Notes: generated from the letters alone by a model not told the origin. Positions 50,938 through 64,000 are shown, counted from the first letter of the stretch. The stretch: DNA of 64,000 bases from Ectocarpus siliculosus (GCA_000310025.1 FN649742.1:652241-716240); one strand, 5' to 3'. Numbers and translations: made by a program.

Positions 50938-51513
50938 GAGAGCACGTTTCCCGCTGACAACTTTCTGCTCCCATCCTACAGTATCGTCCATCTGCCTCTC
51001 TCCCAATAAATTCTGGTTCTCTCTCTTCCCTCCAAAGAGCAACCGAGGGTGGGTGCTCTTTCCTCCGGTAAAGGGAACCAATCGGCACGCAGTTGTCTTC
51101 AGATGACAAAGCACCCGTGTTGCAAGTCCCACAAAAAGCAAAACGAAAATGACAAAGGGGTTCCGCGAAAATCGATGGTACCCCGCGTGAGCCCCCATGA
51201 TGTGTGTTGCCCTGTGCACACCATCTGTGCACACCTTTGCAACCGCTGGTACTCCCCACACAGATGGCTGCGTGCTATGAAATCAGCAGGATACTCCCAC
51301 ATGTTGTGTTCTACACGCGCAGATAGCTGGTTTGCCCTGATTTCGCTCTGAACCTGGCAAATGCCGCGCGATGAAAAGTGAAAGACCTGCTGCTTCAAGC
51401 CTGTTTCGCAGCTGTCAGCACCAAACTTCACGCTGCTAGACGCATGCGAAGGAGTTGACGAATTCGCTCGAGACTTCGCCAGAGTATATTACATAGGTAT
51501 AGGTAGCATTGCA

Positions 51514-51770
51514 GCCTTGGCCACTTTTTGGATCGCCACTACGAGGGTCGTCCCAGTGAAGCACTCTATCGCCTATATAGCCCAAACACGTCCGATATGT
51601 CTACCTCCAATTTTGTCCGGAATTCTCCAGCAAGATCCCCCGCAATTCGACCTTTGAATGTTCTAGACGCGCTTCAAAAACGATCCGTTCCAATTTTTTG
51701 ATGGCACTATGGCGTAGAGACATGCCTAAGGTTGCTCAAGAAGGTTGGCCACTGTTTGGATCGCCACCAC
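51514..51770. repeat. Direct repeat, two 27-28 bp copies
   Basis: TTGGCCACTTTTTGGATCGC (51514) and TTGGCCACTGTTTGGATCGC (51743) are followed by CACTACG and CACCACG. The two copies lie about 228 bases apart and the sequence between is not obviously related. Confidence 0.6.
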
Positions 51771-52348
51771 GGCCGGAGTTGTTGCCCAATAACGGCCTGT
51801 CCCATAGGAATCCGGCCGCTGTGGGGGCGCTCCGCGTGATCGATACCTTGTCGTAATAAAAAAAAAAATGCTTTTTGTGGGGACTTGCAACACGGATGAA
51901 AGTCCCCAACATATGCATATGGTACCCTACCATTTCTTGGCTGTACCTGGTACCAGATATGAGTCAGTCCTCTCCTTTCCCCTGCCTTCGAAAGACAACT
52001 GGTGGGCGGGTGAGAGAAGACTCAACTTGTTGTCCACTCCTGAGGCTGGCAATCACTATTATAACTGAAGCCTTCTACATGTGTCCACCTTGCTCGTTGT
52101 CTCTGCGCTACTCTCTTTCTCTCTCTCTCTGGCACGCTAAGACTCTCTGAGCACAATACTTGAACAAGGGTGGTAGCCTATGTTCGAGGTGCGTCAGCCC
52201 TCGGCGGTTAGTTGGTGTTGAGACTGGGTGCTAAGTTATCCCAGGATCGGTAGATGAAGGAAAGGGCATGCATGCAAGCCCCACAGGCAAGCGGGTATCA
52301 CACCACTAACTACAACATGGAGCACTCACCCCTCAGGCGAGTGAGAGG

Positions 52349-52368
52349 AGCACACCGGCGTGTGCTCT
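52349..52368. repeat. Perfect short hairpin
   Basis: GAGCACAC-CGGC-GTGTGCTC, an 8-bp stem with a 4-base loop, followed by a CCCGGGGGCTCCCGGGGG run. There is no T-tract, so I do not call it a terminator. Confidence 0.6.
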
Positions 52369-53778
52369 CCCGGGGGCTCCCGGGGGGGGCGTACTTGGAC
52401 CCCAACCGCATACACACCGACCACAACCATACTTCGCATACGCGTGTCCCCCACAGAGAGCGCACAGATCGAACTCGGTATCCATGTACCACAAACAGCA
52501 TATTCGACTCCTTCTCTCGTTCGAGCGGGGCCCGTACAAGTACTTGTACGTAATACTTTCCCGAGTACCCAATCAATCGGCAGGCATTCGATTTTTTTCA
52601 GTTAGCCTCGGTTTGTTTATTGTCCACGCCTTTGCCTACGCCTTAACCAAACCCGCCCAATATTAGAGGCTGACTCATAATTCGGCACGAAGCCAAAAGG
52701 TAACAGTATCGTGTGCATAATAAGATAATAAGACAAAGACTTTCGATACAGATTTGCAATTGTTCTCTTTGGTTCGTCGAGGTTCGCTGGGCTCTTCGAG
52801 CAAAAAACTCGTGAGTTAGTTGTGTGAGCTGCTAAGCTTGAGGTACGTCACACTGCAGGTGGCAGTCAGCTGTGGGTTGGTCCTACTGCCTGCTTTTCTT
52901 TTCATCTTGCATCACCCCTTGCTGACACCGTACTCTCATGGGCACACTCCGGAGAGGACGCTTGTATGTATGCATATGGCACTTACATTATACCAGGTAT
53001 ACAATAGTTTCAAAATAAACTCATCTCGATCCATACAGTACGGGCCCGCATTAAGAACCATTCCGTTAAGAAAAAAGGTTAAAATGTTCGCGAAAAAATA
53101 TTGTAAGGCTAAGAAACACAGCTCAATATTGGCAACAACACAAGAAACGTTCAATAGGAAACAGGATCGCGCGATACCCCCAAGACGCTGAGGGAGCGTG
53201 TCCAATATGAAACGTGTCACTTCTCCTTCCGTTTCTCACGTCCCCTAGGTGGAATGTTTGTCTCTGTGGGAGAGTTACGATTGTCGCGGTGCTCCCCCGC
53301 GCCCCCGCGCCGCCGCGGGCGGCGCTACTCACGTATGTTACACTGCAACACGTCGCGGACCGCCAAATACTGTCTGCTGAACGGGGTTGACAGCACTTTG
53401 CGCCGCCTCTGTTGAAGGATTGAACAAGTTGTTTGTCGACAGGGATCAAAATGAGCTGTGTTGTTTTATTCTTCGTTAGAGATACGAAAATCAGCAGGGC
53501 CCAAAAACATCAAACCCATGCCATGAAAATGGATGACTGCAGCTGGGCCTTCGACTCACAACAAGGAACTGAGGCTCGATCGATTTTGACGTTCTCCTGT
53601 TCTGGGATGTAGACTTGGCTATAGTAGATGTACCAAATAGACAAGAGTCTAGAAGTCCAGGGTAAATGAGAAATGAGTTCGATGCAATGGGCTTGCCTGC
53701 TTTTTTCGGCGCCAGCCCTGTTGGCTCCCACCGTTCTGTCATAAGAGCTGTTATGTCTGTTCACGCCATTCTACATGT

Positions 53779-56700
53779 AGGTTATCCGCAACATGGAGAC
53801 CGGGGAGAACGACCCATCTGACGACAATGGCCGTTGGAAGCAGACGCCGCAGCAAGAGCAAGGTTGCAAGACGAGGAGTCGACAAGAGGTAGTGCTGTAC
53901 CTGGTACATCGATGCTTACAACGGATGTAGTGCTGCAGCTACCCTAGTTCGCCAAAGAGTAGGATGTTACACCCGCACAGACGGGGGTGGACGTTGCGTT
54001 GGGATCCTGGCATACCTTAGGCGGCCGTATCCCCAACAATACGACCACCCCTCGAACAACCGTCAGTCGTGACGGTCGTAATGCTGTACTCTCATTCGCC
54101 GTGTGTTGTCGGTGCCGGACCCAGGACGATGATGGCTTGGATAGTTTATTTGCGATGATGGCTGTTGGCGAGGCACCCGAGCCTGTTGTTGCTGTTTCTA
54201 CAAAGGTGAGCCTGATCCATCTTTGCCACGGCAGTCAACATTTGGGCGCTGAGGTTCATATTTTCGTGCAACGTTCTTGGGGACACTCGATTAATAGAAA
54301 AGTTACGAATTTCTGCTAGCTAGGTCCAAACTTCGAAGTAGCTAGCTGCTGCCCTCCTTGCCGCGTGTCCCTCCGACGCGGGCTGCGTGTTACACACTGT
54401 GCCTTCCTCAACACGTGGCCCTTTGGTCCAGTAGACACGCGTCTATCAAACTCTTGCTGCAGGAGCTGCGAGGCAGCAGAATGAGGACTCCGTGAGACCA
54501 TTCTCTGTGTAGGACCCCAGAAAACCAAACCAAGACAACCCAACCAACCAACACGCCTCCAGAGCGGCACAACAAGAACCCAACTACAAACGTAGATCTG
54601 GGAGATGTTCCGAATTCTTCCGTGCACAACAAACTACAGTTTATTCAATTTTCGACAACAAAATTTTATTCTTTAGGTCTTTGAACCAAGTGAGTCAGCA
54701 ACTGTACGTTCATGGTGGCGTCAAGTATCAGGATCTGGAACCGCGCAAAGAAGCATGGAGGATATTGTTGACAGCAGTGGGGGGAAGTAACAGGATGGAT
54801 GACACGGGGCACGACACGTCAGCGCTGTACAGTACTTAAAACGTACGTTTGGCAACATGCATTCCAAGGCATGCGTCGCGACTGAAATGTTCACACATTG
54901 GCCAATGTGGTTTCTATTGCCGAGCGTTTGCACGCGTTGAGCAAGAACAGATTACATGGTCTACGCACATCAGGCACGTCGCTGAACTGGCTCCAAAACC
55001 ATTGCCGAGTGAGTGGGTGGAGTCGAAGCTCGCGACAGTAGGCTCGTACATAACGGATGACTCCTGTACCGTCTACAACTACACTCACAGCCGCAAGTAC
55101 CAACGGGCGACGATGAAGACGCCACGAAAAGCAGGAAACGCATGGCCTCCGTCCTCGGAAACGTACCGCTTGGCACTACGACCAACCTTACCGCTAGTAA
55201 GCAGACTGGCGGTGACGCCATGTTGACCCAGGGAAAGGATGGTGCGGATCGCGTGAGGGTTGATCGCGCTGGACGGAGTTTGGACGATCGTAAACGGATG
55301 GACGACTACATCCACCAGGTGTGGGACATTGTCTGTGCTCTACGCTTTAGCGCCGGTCTAGGTAATGAGGTCTACCCTCGGCGCCGACAGCAATTCCCGT
55401 TTGATATGCCGGCGATGCCAGGTATTCATTGTGACTGCGTGCCTCGGAGCAAACTGGATGCAGCTTTCGCGTGGTGAGGAGCAACGATCCGCACGAAATG
55501 TTTGGTGTTGTGACGTGATGTGTGCCTGCAACTCCACGCTCGGGCCCTCCGCCCCCTTCCTCGGTGTCATGATGCTCGCTGAATACGTCCCTCCTGTTTC
55601 GGCAGCGACTGGGATTTTTTCGACCGTTGCTTCTTCAGGAGGACTTCGTGGAAAAACTGCGATTCGAGCTGCAGCTGCGCCTCCGGTGAGCCAATATTTG
55701 TCATTTTTTTTCCAGTTCGCAATAGGTGTGCTCTTGCGCCTACGTCGCCAGGTTCCCTTCGTTTTCGACGAACGAGCGGTACCCCGCGAGATCACGTGGC
55801 GCAACGCGGAATAGAAGAGATCGACTCAGGGGTTAACCCTCGGAAATTTCGCCAACCCACAATGCATCATTTTCTGGTGGCACACAGGGAGTGCACCGCA
55901 ACCCCGGCACTCGGGTCGGCTCTAGGTCGTAATGTCGCGTTCTCATTGCTGTGTACAAAATGCTATCGCAAGAATGGTCGCATGCGCAATCCGTTCAGTT
56001 GATACCGCTGTTCAAGCTGTCAACTGTCCGACCAGGTTTGGGCGAAATCAACATCGAAACTGGGTCCAAGTCCATTGGCACGGTGTCGATGTGGCGAATG
56101 CACTGATGCAACCGGGTGAAACTTCGCCCCCCCCCCCCCGCGTGAAAGGTCGCGTTCCCAAGTGTGATAGTCTGGACTCGATCGGGTCAACATGAGCTTG
56201 TGCATCCCACTATTTATCAATGTACTGCAGCTTTCCATACTGATGTTACCCCTCTGCATGCCGCTTTCTGTCGCTTGTGCTGTTATTTTCTTTCACTTGT
56301 CAGCGGCAATGCTACCCCCGGTTCCCATTGGTTAATGTTGTTTGTCTTTGCTTTAGGTCTTGTATTCCTCGTGGCCGTTTCTCTTTTTCTCTCTTTTAGT
56401 CAAAGGTCGGGGAAGCACAGTATGCGCCAGAAGGGTCGAGAAGACTTTGGACGCAAATGACTCCTACACCTGTGGCCATCGATTGAAACGATCGGGCTGA
56501 CGTGCGGTTACCTATTCGACCTTGAACGACAACAAACGCCTTTCGACAATGTGTGAAAGCTGGTCCGATTTTTCCAATCTTGCGACTCTTCTCAGAACTG
56601 CCTCCATCCCGAGACGGCGTTTGGCTCACACGCGAGAGACATTTCGTTGGGGCAAGTCGTATTGACCTTTCCGTCTTGGCCGTTGTTTCCCGCTCCTTCT

Positions 56701-59700
56701 TTGGAAACCGCTGCGATCCTTTTGATGCCGCGAGAAATGCCAGAGCAACCCCCCACGATGGCGTGCTTTCGTCGGCCAAGGTCCGCCTTTGTGGGTCCTG
56801 GGCAGCAAAATTAGCAACCCGTGCTAGCGATGTCAACTTCACCGTCCTCCTTCAGCCGAGCAGTTTTTTCGACATGATCGATGCGAAGGTATGCACTAAT
56901 ACGTCTGTTTTCACCTCGCTTTGTTCAGAAACGTCTCGATCTGCCACTGTCCTAGAGCCCCTCAACACAATTCTGACCTGTGAAACCACAATGGCGCTTG
57001 TCACGATCGATGTTTGGACTTAGAATTCTCGGAATGGTTTTGCCGAGGCGGTTACATATTACCCACTAGTAAACTTGAAGAGTTGGAGGAAATAGCGCGA
57101 CAAATGCCTTGGCTTTGATCAGTTCAGCAGGGGCGGTGCATCTGCTGAGTTCCCACTACATCATGACCGCCTCCACATGAACGGCGGCAAGAAGGATGCC
57201 CATTTCAAGTGTTGTTTATCCACGATTGCTTTCAAGCAAGGTAAGTGGTCGTCACCTAGACTTGGCCATACAACCTACGGGGCATCTACCACAAGCAGTA
57301 CAATCGATCTACATTTCACGGTGCCATGATCCACGCAGGATAGCGATGCGCGCTGTCATCTTTCTCGGGAACATCCGTTTTCTTGATATTTGAACGAGAT
57401 ATACGTATTACGACGCGTTGCGTGCTGTTCCCACCTGAAAAAACCCGTCAGAAACAAGAAGCGCAACTAAAGGTAGACCATCCGGAGCTCCGGCCGATTC
57501 TGACAGAAATTCACGTGTTGCACAACAGGTGAGTGGGTGCTGTAGACGTGGGCAGAAGAACGGCAGTTTGTCAAAGTGCACATTGAACCGCAGATGGTGG
57601 TTAGATCGGTACGTCCGAAATTCACGTTTCGTCGCTATAATATTGCGTTGTACCAGGATGCTTCCATGATCAATATAAATGGCACACCCACATTAGTCAA
57701 GTTACCACCCCCGACGAACACCGCCTCACAGTGATAACATGTTTGCGACTCAACATGACCCCACCAATCAGAAATACTCTCAGGTCAAGGAATAGGGTAA
57801 CCGACCATCCTTCCCTTCCCACAGAATAGCTCCCCTGGTGATGCTATTTACGGAAGACCAACAATGTTTGTTTTCTTGTGTAGAATACGGTAGTGCTTTA
57901 TACCTCGAAGACGCCTAGCTCTTCCTGAAATGGGATACCGACTGTTTGTAGGTGCTCTCGGTGGCCCGTAATTCTGGACATTTAGGTGCCTCTCCGAGCT
58001 ATCGTCCACCAAGTTCAGTTGTTCCTTACGATGGTTCAACGTAGTTCGTACATGACCTCGGGGCAGTATTCTGCGCCGTCTTTGTCAGTGACGAATGATG
58101 TAAGATTAATGGGTGAACAATGCTCCCTTTTATTATCGCTTCGCTTGCTTCAGGTGGCAAGCTCGGTGCGATGACATTGGGCGCCTAGAAAAGGCCAGAG
58201 ATGAGGCCGCTCGCGATGTGAAGCGCGACGGAGTCAAGTTCAAGTTTCCAGAGGTACCGCTGACGTCTTCGTTTTCCACCGCCACTCATTGCGCTACGTT
58301 GCTTGATACTTTTGCAAGGTTAGAAAGGAATATTACGCACGCATTATGGTATACCGAATAGGATGTTGTGCAAGTCTCTTGTACGGTATGGACGTTGTAG
58401 ACGATTGCATCATTCCCCAAGGCTGCCTGGTTCACATTATCACGCTTTCTTCGAGCTATCCAGCACCTAAGTCAACACACATTTCGTTCCCGTTCTGTCG
58501 CGCGTGCCTCTCCACACTATGTTCAACACCGAAAAGACGTCCGTAGACTAGGCTAGATTAGTGGGCTTGGTGAATCTTGATCGACGCCGAAAGCACACCT
58601 TCCGTGTTCGTCGTGCGAAGTCTGTCGTTGTTGCGGCATTCTACTTCAGAATACCTCTACCGACCGTGTACTCAAGAACGGGTACTCAAGGGTTGTTGCG
58701 CATTTCTCCCCTCACAAGCAGAAGTGGTCGTTGAGTGGGGTGCAGCTCGAGGAATTCAAAGAGGCAGCGTCGGTGCGATCTAGAAGGTTGGTGGATGTCA
58801 CGAGGGACTTGTCAGCGGCAACCACGAGAAAGCTAAAGGCGTGCAAGGCCATAGCGGCGTGGGAGGACAACGTTCCATCCAATAAGGTCTGTTGACAACC
58901 CCGATGTGAAGCGCAGTGTGTATAGAACGGCTACAGCAGCACGCATGATTGTTCATCGGGAGCGTCAGGATCACCTGTGTTTTAAGCGCTTTACAATATG
59001 CTTCCATCTCCACATTTCGTTTTTGAGGAAACCCCAGGTGTCCCCGATCCGAAGTCAACCTCTTGGGGCCAAAACAGACGTTCTCTCAGGTTTCTTGCTC
59101 TGAATCAACCCACCGTCTTACAACTTGATACCCGGTGTTACGCCCAAAATCAAGCCGTCATAAACGTTGTTTGACCTACAGCTACCGCCACCTATATGCA
59201 CCGTTGGTGCCTTTGGCACCCTCAGAGTGATCCCGCTCGTCCCGAAGAAATGACTGGATATAGAGGCAAGCACATCGCCATCAATCGTTGTCCACTCTCA
59301 TGGGATGGTCAATGCTTTGCTGCTCAAGTTCGAACCTTCTTCATTGACAACAGGAACAACTCTAAACCATAGCTTCTGCCTATTCCTTTCGTTTCCCCTG
59401 TTTTCCGGCATGGTGCATACCCTTGGCCGTTACTGCTACGCAAGCAGGAACACTTAGTGGATAGGCACGACAAACTTACGAACGCCATCGCGAACCTTTC
59501 ATACAAGTATCAAAAGGATGTGGGAGAGCTGACCTATCGCGTTGCGCAGGAAGCAAAACGATGCGGCTTCGAGGTAAGTGGCTTAGGAATAACAATAACC
59601 GGATGCTGAGAGTTATTGTATTCGCTTTTTTCATGTTTCGCTACTCAAGAAATTGAGGCGTGCTTCAATGAAGAAGCAGAACTAGGAATTAGTTTGGGAT

Positions 59701-62700
59701 GTCTGAAGAAAAGCCCTGACTCTTCGTCGTGGCTGTTGTAACCCATGGAGATAAGCTCTCAAATGGTGACGATGTTCGAAATTTTACTCTGCTGAAGGAT
59801 CAATAGGGTCACGAAGCCCGTTCACCAGATGCCGGTCAAGTTATTCATCCGATACTAAACCTAAGGATCAAAACCATTGGTAAGGGAGAGGAGTAGTTTT
59901 GGGTGGTGAGCGACGATTGTCACACCACGACTTTCATTCCTCGACGTGCGTGGAGCGCGTTCACATGTACTGCTGCCGATTAAACTCGTCTAAATAGGCG
60001 TTTATTCACGAGTGTCCCGCGCCATCTGTTTGCACGATATCCCTATCGTTTTCTCATGGGTACTGGCAGATACTGGAGGTGCAAAGAGAGGGACCCACTC
60101 CGTTCGCGATGTTGACTCACCCGCACCTACGCACCATCGACAATAAACCTGTCCCAGTAAGGATCGACATCAACAACCATCACGCCGTCTTCACTTCACG
60201 ATTTGTCAGAACCTACGTTGACATGGTGGGTGGAGATACGAATGCTGTGTCTGGCGTTCGGAAGAGACTCGTCGAGTGTTCTCTTCGTTTGTTAGTCCCA
60301 GTTATTGAGTGGCTCGCTCGCCTGCCTACGTTAGGATATGCTCTACCTCCATTCGTGGGCTGCCACTAGCGACGAGAGTCTAAATACCTCTGTTGCTTGG
60401 ATCATGAAGTGGTACGTAACAGGCCTTAAGACATGGTGTGCTAAATAGCCAGTTCGAAGCATTGCATTGACGAAGAGCATCCCACATTTTTTTTTTGATA
60501 TTCATGCTGAAGTTTGTCGCAGGTCTTGCTGCCATTAGCTGGTTAGGTCGTGGAAGAGGACTCGTCTGATGTCTGTTGCGCAGAAAATGATCGAAATATG
60601 TCGTGCTTGCCTGGCGGAAGGTTTGCTTACGACAGGTGTTTGCAACAAGGTGCTGCAGAAAATCGTCGACATGCAATCTCCAGTCCTCCTCAATGTTTGA
60701 CGGTACAACACGAAGAGTGAGAGTTGTGCCTATACTGCCATCAACACGCATGTCGACATATTGACACACGAGAACACACGACGGGCCCATGTTTTGGTTG
60801 AACGTTTGGGTTTGTTGCACCTCCAGGACCCCCGTGTGGAATACTTCTTGCGCTTCATTCGGCTGTGGGGAGGATGCCGCGGTGTTTGTTCCCAACAGGT
60901 GCTTGGCGTCTGTCGGTATACCTTCCCACGATTTTTGAGAGAATTAACAAGAGCCTCACCTTCAAGTTATTTCAATAGTTTGTGTTCTTGTGAAGTTTTC
61001 TCGTTCATGAAATTGTCCAACAGTGGTTCGATGAAACTGCAAGGCGGGTGGATATGCATGCGGGAACACTCTCCTTTGAGCGACGCCCCAATTGTACTAC
61101 TGGCGGTGATGGTGGTTTGGGGTTGGCAACGTCGGCTTCTTGACAGGGAAACGATTTTTCACAATCGTCCGTACAACGTTTAAACCGTGTTGTATGTCAT
61201 GTTTCAGAAGGTACGCCGCACGTTGGCATTAGCTCCCATCCAGACCATGCTACCCAAGAGGAGGGTCGAAGGTAGAACGAGGGAGACGAGGTAGATCAGG
61301 ATGGAATCTGAACTAACAACCTTGCACTTGGTGTTGCGACAGGGCGCGCTGGGCTTCTACTCCCATACCGTATTAGCCCTCCACTACCTCGCAGCCGCGG
61401 GGTACGTACCCTCGATTTTACCGGTGAGGGGCGAGTGTAAACCCTTTGAGTGGCTGTTTGAAAATAGTCCTATATTTCAGTGGTTTTGTGTGGGCAAGCA
61501 CGATGTCGTTTTGCGGGGGCGTATAGGGTACATGCTTGGCAATTCGGGCCTAGTCGCTCAGCGATAAGGAATGTGTTTGTTGATTCATCAGCACGCAATC
61601 CATGTTGATCCTCGAGTTGGTTCAAGTCACTATGATCTACTGATGTCCAGGTTTACAATAGTTTCAGTTCGTGCTCTAAGTTTCTCCACTACTCTTACTC
61701 CACCCTCGTTCAATTTGTCGACCGTTCGTTATGGAATGTTCGAAATAGAGGGGTTGCACCAAAAAGCTGCGAGTCTACCGTTGGAATTACGTCACGACGA
61801 CTTGGCCAAGTTGAGTGTTGGCTAAAAACTCCGACACGCTATTCTATATTTGGTCTCCCCCCCCCGCTTCACCCGTCTGGATGTGGGCAGGACCACGGGA
61901 AGACGTCTACCCCAGATCAAGCTTACGGTAGACTTGGGTCTAGGAAACTCCACGCCTACAACAGGCCGAGCAAGGGAACGTTCGTGGATGGCGTCGACTA
62001 TCACTTTTTCAAACATGTTGACGCAGTGAATATGCCCGCCGAGGTTGACCTCGTCATGAAAACAAACGTACTGGAGAGAAACGTGCGCAAGAAGCTGGAC
62101 CCCCGATCCAATAAGCAAGAGGCATGTGAAGAGGAAGAGGAGGAAGACGAGGAGGAAGTGGAAGAGGCAGAGCAAGAGCAAGAGGATGAAGAGGAAGGAG
62201 AAGAGGTCGAGGAACACGGAGATGGAGAGGAAGAAGTGATCGGCTGGGAGTCAGACGTCGTAGTGATTGGCTCAGAGGTGCTCAATTCACCACAGCTTGG
62301 TGTTTCTTCCTCTTTCGGAATACGGTCGGCGGAGATTGGACAGAAGGATGTTTCCGATCGACGCTCACCGGCAGCGAAAGGGACCGGCGGAGTTATGGCT
62401 GCGGTCAAGACCAGACCAGAAGAAGGCAGCACAGGAATCCAAGACGAGGAAGCGAAATATCACAACGGGGACACGTTTGAAAGCGGCTCAACCAATGGGA
62501 GATCATCCGCAGCGGAGGACGGAGACTGTCACGGCGATGCGTCATCGTTGCCACCGGAATCGTCGACGCGCTGTCGGCAAGTATTGGGCTGGTCTGATCT
62601 CCTGATCGTCGATATTATCTTGGGATATTTCCGCTACTATGCGCACAAACGACGTGGCTACGTTGGGCGGACGTTCAATCATCACAGCCAGGTCTGTCGC

Positions 62701-63889
62701 TTCTGTTCGTTCTACCGGGTTGTGTCGTCTTGTGTCGCTTGAGCTCTGACTTGACACCCACATTAATCTAGAGGCAGATTATGTCCCCAACCTGCCCGAA
62801 AACTTAGATGCTGATATGTGTGAAAAACTCGAGTTCATATGTAACCGTCAAACCGCCGACGTTCCTCTGTACCGCTGTGTTCTTTTAGGTGGCTTCGTTG
62901 CGGCCGGCGATGGTCTTGCCCAAAGCCGTCTGGAAAGGCCAGACACCGGTGAGTGCTAGACACCAGCTAGACACCATACTTGTGGGGCGATGTGCTCGGT
63001 GAACTTTACAACTTTCGTTCGAAAAAACACAACAGGCTCACCATTAGCGCTTGTGTCATTGCAACTTCGGGTGCTCCACACCCGCATTGTTGGGGCGAAA
63101 CCCAAAGTGTCAGTTTCTTTCGACTTCCCGTTTCAGAGAGGCATGTAACATTCATAGCAGCGAATACTTCTTGTTCTCTTTCGTGACCATCCCGTTCCCG
63201 TCAACATCGCGTCAGGGGTGGCGCACGAGCGTCGAAGATGCCTTCAAGACGTACGATGGGCGCTGCGCGCTTGACCTTGGCAACGAGCTCGACATCGATA
63301 GCCAGTCACGACTGCAGAATGAGTGGAATAGGGGGTGAGCTGTTGCTGCAACCTTGCTCGTCCGAGTGCTTTTGAGTGACGAGAAGAGAGGAAAATTCAA
63401 AAACAAATCTGCGAAAATGTAGGTATTCGTGTTCTAGAGTTTTTTTATCGCATGGGCGAGTAAAGTATTTTCACCCTTGTGGATATTCCGTGCGTCAGGG
63501 TTGCGTGCGTGGAGAGAGGGCTGGAGGTGGACGTCTGCAGTCTCCTACAGCCCACGGATGCGGACGATCTAGACCGGACGGCTTACAACCTCAACATCGA
63601 GCACCCACGCAACGGCGTCTATGGCACCCCCTCTTTCAAGCGTATCCGATCCAAGGAGTGTTCACCAGCCCATACCCGTGCGAGTTCGCCATTCAAGCAC
63701 AAGAAGGCTGGCCGACGAAACCTGGCCAGCAAGAAACGCATGTCGTCTCGTCACTCGAGGGGCCCATTCCGCGCCCAGCCCTCACCTATCTCCCTTTCGG
63801 GGATTGTACCGAAGCGTCGAGGAGTGCCTCAGCGTGGACAGCAGAAGGACAAGAGAAGCACGACGCAGAAATTTCTTGGAAAAAGTTGA
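53779..63889 (+). CDS. Non-canonical nucleotidyltransferase (poly(A)/uridylyl transferase, TENT/TUT family), about 17 exons
   Basis: Enzymes of this family add A or U tails to RNA 3' ends. Phase-consistent exons: 55091-55318, 55639-55685, then 56596-56888, 57150-57240, 57399-57528, 58154-58253, 58722-58886, 59448-59573, 60070-60225, 60827-60898, 61343-61423, 61891-62691, 62889-62948, 63216-63334, 63499-63889 (stop). Markers in order: the palm motif VRLCGSWAAKLATRASDVN; VPVRIDINN with SRFVRTYVDM; DPRVEYFLRFIRLW; GALGFYSHTVLALHYLAAAG; FVDGVDYHFF; LLIVDIILGYFRYYA; VASLRPAMVLPK; SVEDAFKTYDGRCALDLGN. These are the family's central and PAP-associated blocks. About 170 residues of charged, coiled-coil-like sequence interrupt the catalytic region. 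A Glu-rich stretch of about 150 residues precedes LLIVDIIL. The usual DxD reads D-V-N. The C-terminus is basic. Exons before 55091 and one linking exon before 56596 are unresolved. Confidence 0.87.
62128..62241 (+). repeat. Glu-rich low-complexity tract of the nucleotidyltransferase
   Basis: GAG/GAA/GAC codons form a nearly pure acidic run inside the largest exon (61891-62691). It lies between the FVDGVDYHFF and LLIVDIILGYFRYYA blocks, where most family members have a short linker. Confidence 0.9.
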
Positions 63890-64000
63890 AGATAGTTTTC
63901 CACGGGAGTGAGTGCAAGTTTCAGAGGAGAATCGAGACCGGCGAGGGAAGATGGAGTTTTTTGCTCGACAAGCGGCGGTTAGCTGAAGCATGAACAGACC
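63890..64000 (+). other. 3' flank of the nucleotidyltransferase gene
   Basis: About 110 bases after the stop codon, probably 3' untranslated region. Too short to judge further. Confidence 0.5.

Larger units (their letters stand above)
47315..53778. other. Long stretch without a supported gene
   Basis: Mostly short chance open frames. It contains a weak LRR-like segment on the minus strand (48300-48800), a GA microsatellite, a small direct repeat at 51514/51741 and a hairpin at 52349-52368. CT-rich low complexity occurs at 48970-49010 and 52110-52130. Confidence 0.5.

Noticed and set aside
53779-55040. Candidate exons at about 53779-53888, 54123-54204, 54678-54790 and 54950-55010
   Set aside because: They have usable splice borders but low-complexity or unrecognised content, and no consistent chain of phases. 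They are left out of the confident exon list of the nucleotidyltransferase, though its 5' end must lie in this region.
61208-61290. Exon-like block with acceptor and donor inside the nucleotidyltransferase
   Set aside because: Including it breaks the frame of the following exon, while skipping it joins RGVCSQQ directly to GALGFYSH exactly as in the family. It is intron sequence.
1-64000. CRISPR arrays, bacterial operons, rRNA and integrated large virus genes
   Set aside because: No spaced direct repeats, no rRNA signature and no viral core gene seen. The window is ordinary eukaryotic nuclear DNA apart from the transposons listed.

Overview
The window looks like nuclear DNA of an intron-rich, GC-balanced eukaryote. 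The host genes have short exons (about 40-800 bp), introns of several hundred bases with GT-AG borders, and no operon structure. A stramenopile, for example a brown alga, is my best guess. It rests on gene architecture and overall look and is an inference, not a proof. Two 100-base N blocks (3788-3887 and 34819-34918) show that this is a scaffold.

Layout: 1-2.5 kb holds two possible exons of an unrecognised plus-strand gene. 2.9-3.7 kb is a Ty1/copia fossil. 5.6-12.6 kb (minus) is a nine-exon CYRI/FAM49 gene, the Rac-binding antagonist of the SCAR/WAVE actin regulator. 13.8-17.4 kb (minus) is a seven-exon mitochondrial ATP synthase gamma subunit gene. 19.19-25.24 kb is a Mutator-like (MULE) DNA transposon with ~110-bp terminal inverted repeats, a perfect 9-bp target duplication and a spliced DDE/SWIM transposase on the minus strand. 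26.53-27.67 kb is a 1.1-kb non-coding inverted-repeat element packed with about 35 GGCGGT units. 29.45-42.40 kb (plus) is a long multi-exon gene with a chorein/VPS13-type N-terminus, probably a bridge-like lipid-transfer protein. 45.5-47.3 kb (minus) is a leucine-rich-repeat gene. About 53.8-63.9 kb (plus) is a non-canonical nucleotidyltransferase (poly(A)/uridylyl transferase, TENT/TUT family) with two large insertions in its core. Between these lie non-coding stretches with microsatellites and small repeats.

The genes do not form one pathway: cytoskeletal control, respiration, membrane lipid transport and RNA tailing simply sit side by side, as is usual in such genomes. Exon joins for CYRI, ATP synthase gamma, the LRR gene and the second half of the nucleotidyltransferase were checked by reading frame, phase and splice-site consensus and agree throughout. 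The lipid-transfer gene and the 5' half of the nucleotidyltransferase remain partly tentative.

Points most worth a second look: the GGCGGT-array element, the unusual domain insertions and the DVN motif of the nucleotidyltransferase, the freshly inserted-looking MULE with an internal tandem duplication, the false duplication across the second N gap, and a strongly over-represented 8-mer (CTGCTGTA) in the non-coding DNA.
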